Made by a program: the position numbers and the translations under genes. A stretch of 42,947 nucleotides of DNA from Candidatus Dormiibacterota bacterium (GTDB lineage Bacteria > Chloroflexota > Dormibacteria > Aeolococcales > Aeolococcaceae), in NCBI GenBank assembly GCA_019245575.1, contig JAFARE010000032.1, positions 1-42,947 of the forward strand. Direction: 5' to 3'. Numbering within the stretch: the first letter of the stretch is position 1; every line of letters starts with the position of its first letter. Of the stretch, positions 42,796-42,947 are shown piece after piece. The notes beneath the pieces are model-generated. The model did no database searches, was not told the origin of the DNA, and saw only the letters and a program-made list of their open reading frames with translations.

Positions 42796-42801
42796 GTTAT
42801 A
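42796..42801 (-). promoter_or_regulatory. Possible -10 box for the small secreted protein gene
   Basis: TATAAC on the minus strand, 66 nt before ATG 42730. No good -35 partner. The leader between them can form small hairpins (CGGTC-ATGC-GACCG and CTGAA...TTCAG), but I recognise no riboswitch. The rest up to 42947 shows nothing firm. Confidence 0.3.
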
Positions 42802-42947
42802 TGCGCGCATCTGGCATTCCGCGATCACACACGGGACACGCGAAGTAAATATGGCTTAAGACGCATCCGATCCCCGGATGCCGATGCAGAAACGGTCGCG
42901 AACGTGTTGCATCGCTGCATGCGCGTGACACCCGGCCCATCCGTTCG

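Overview
The window reads as chromosomal DNA of a high-GC terrestrial bacterium, most likely a deep-branching member of the Actinomycetota or a relative such as Dormibacterota or Chloroflexota. This is inferred from the gene content: a mycothiol-dependent maleylpyruvate-isomerase-type enzyme, an EgtC-like amidohydrolase, a long two-lobed ThyX protein, a type IV pilus operon, leaderless-type promoters and strong GC3 bias. Two secreted proteases of acid-active families (S53 at the left edge, G1 near the right edge) hint at an acidic habitat. No rRNA, tRNA, CRISPR array, insertion sequence or prophage was recognised.

Layout. 1-2487: an S53 peptidase running off the left edge, divergent from a double-domain ThyX. 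2559-9978: a type IV pilus locus, with pilT on the plus strand facing a minus-strand series pilB-pilC-pilV-like-pilW-like-pilX-like-pilA-like and a truncated prepilin peptidase. 10182-12678: signalling block with a LuxR-type response regulator facing a GAF histidine kinase and an output-less response regulator. 12806-13609: an ErpA/IscA-type Fe-S protein and a small membrane protein. 13610-13929: non-coding, with a minus-strand terminator and a branched inverted-repeat structure. 13930-17344: MarR regulator with DHA2 exporter, divergent from a VOC protein and a pirin across a palindromic operator. 17443-25854: two divergent, translationally coupled metabolic operons. The minus arm is Lrp, glutamine-synthetase-like ligase, Dabb protein, APC permease and amidohydrolase. 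The plus arm is aminotransferase, cupin, SDR-like protein and EgtC-like class II amidotransferase. 25862-29245: a flippase-like membrane protein and a large secreted protein. 29342-30197: an XRE / nucleotidyltransferase toxin-antitoxin-like pair. 30597-33956: a degenerate-EAL/GAF/GGDEF protein and a cyclopropane-fatty-acid synthase. 34049-42947: secreted lectin/PKD protein, ABC exporter, membrane protein, sialidase-like BNR protein, MDMPI enzyme, G1 peptidase and a small secreted repeat protein.

How the genes work together. The pilus genes would build and retract a monoderm-type type IV pilus. The 17-26 kb block looks like a dedicated pathway in which an imported amine or amino acid is gamma-glutamylated by the GS-like ligase and later released by an amidohydrolase; this is an inference. 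The strongest leads for novelty are this gamma-glutamylation cluster with its catalytically altered SDR, the leaderless autoregulated XRE/nucleotidyltransferase module, the branched RNA-like structure at 13.7-13.9 kb, and a shared C-terminal membrane-anchor tail on two large secreted proteins.
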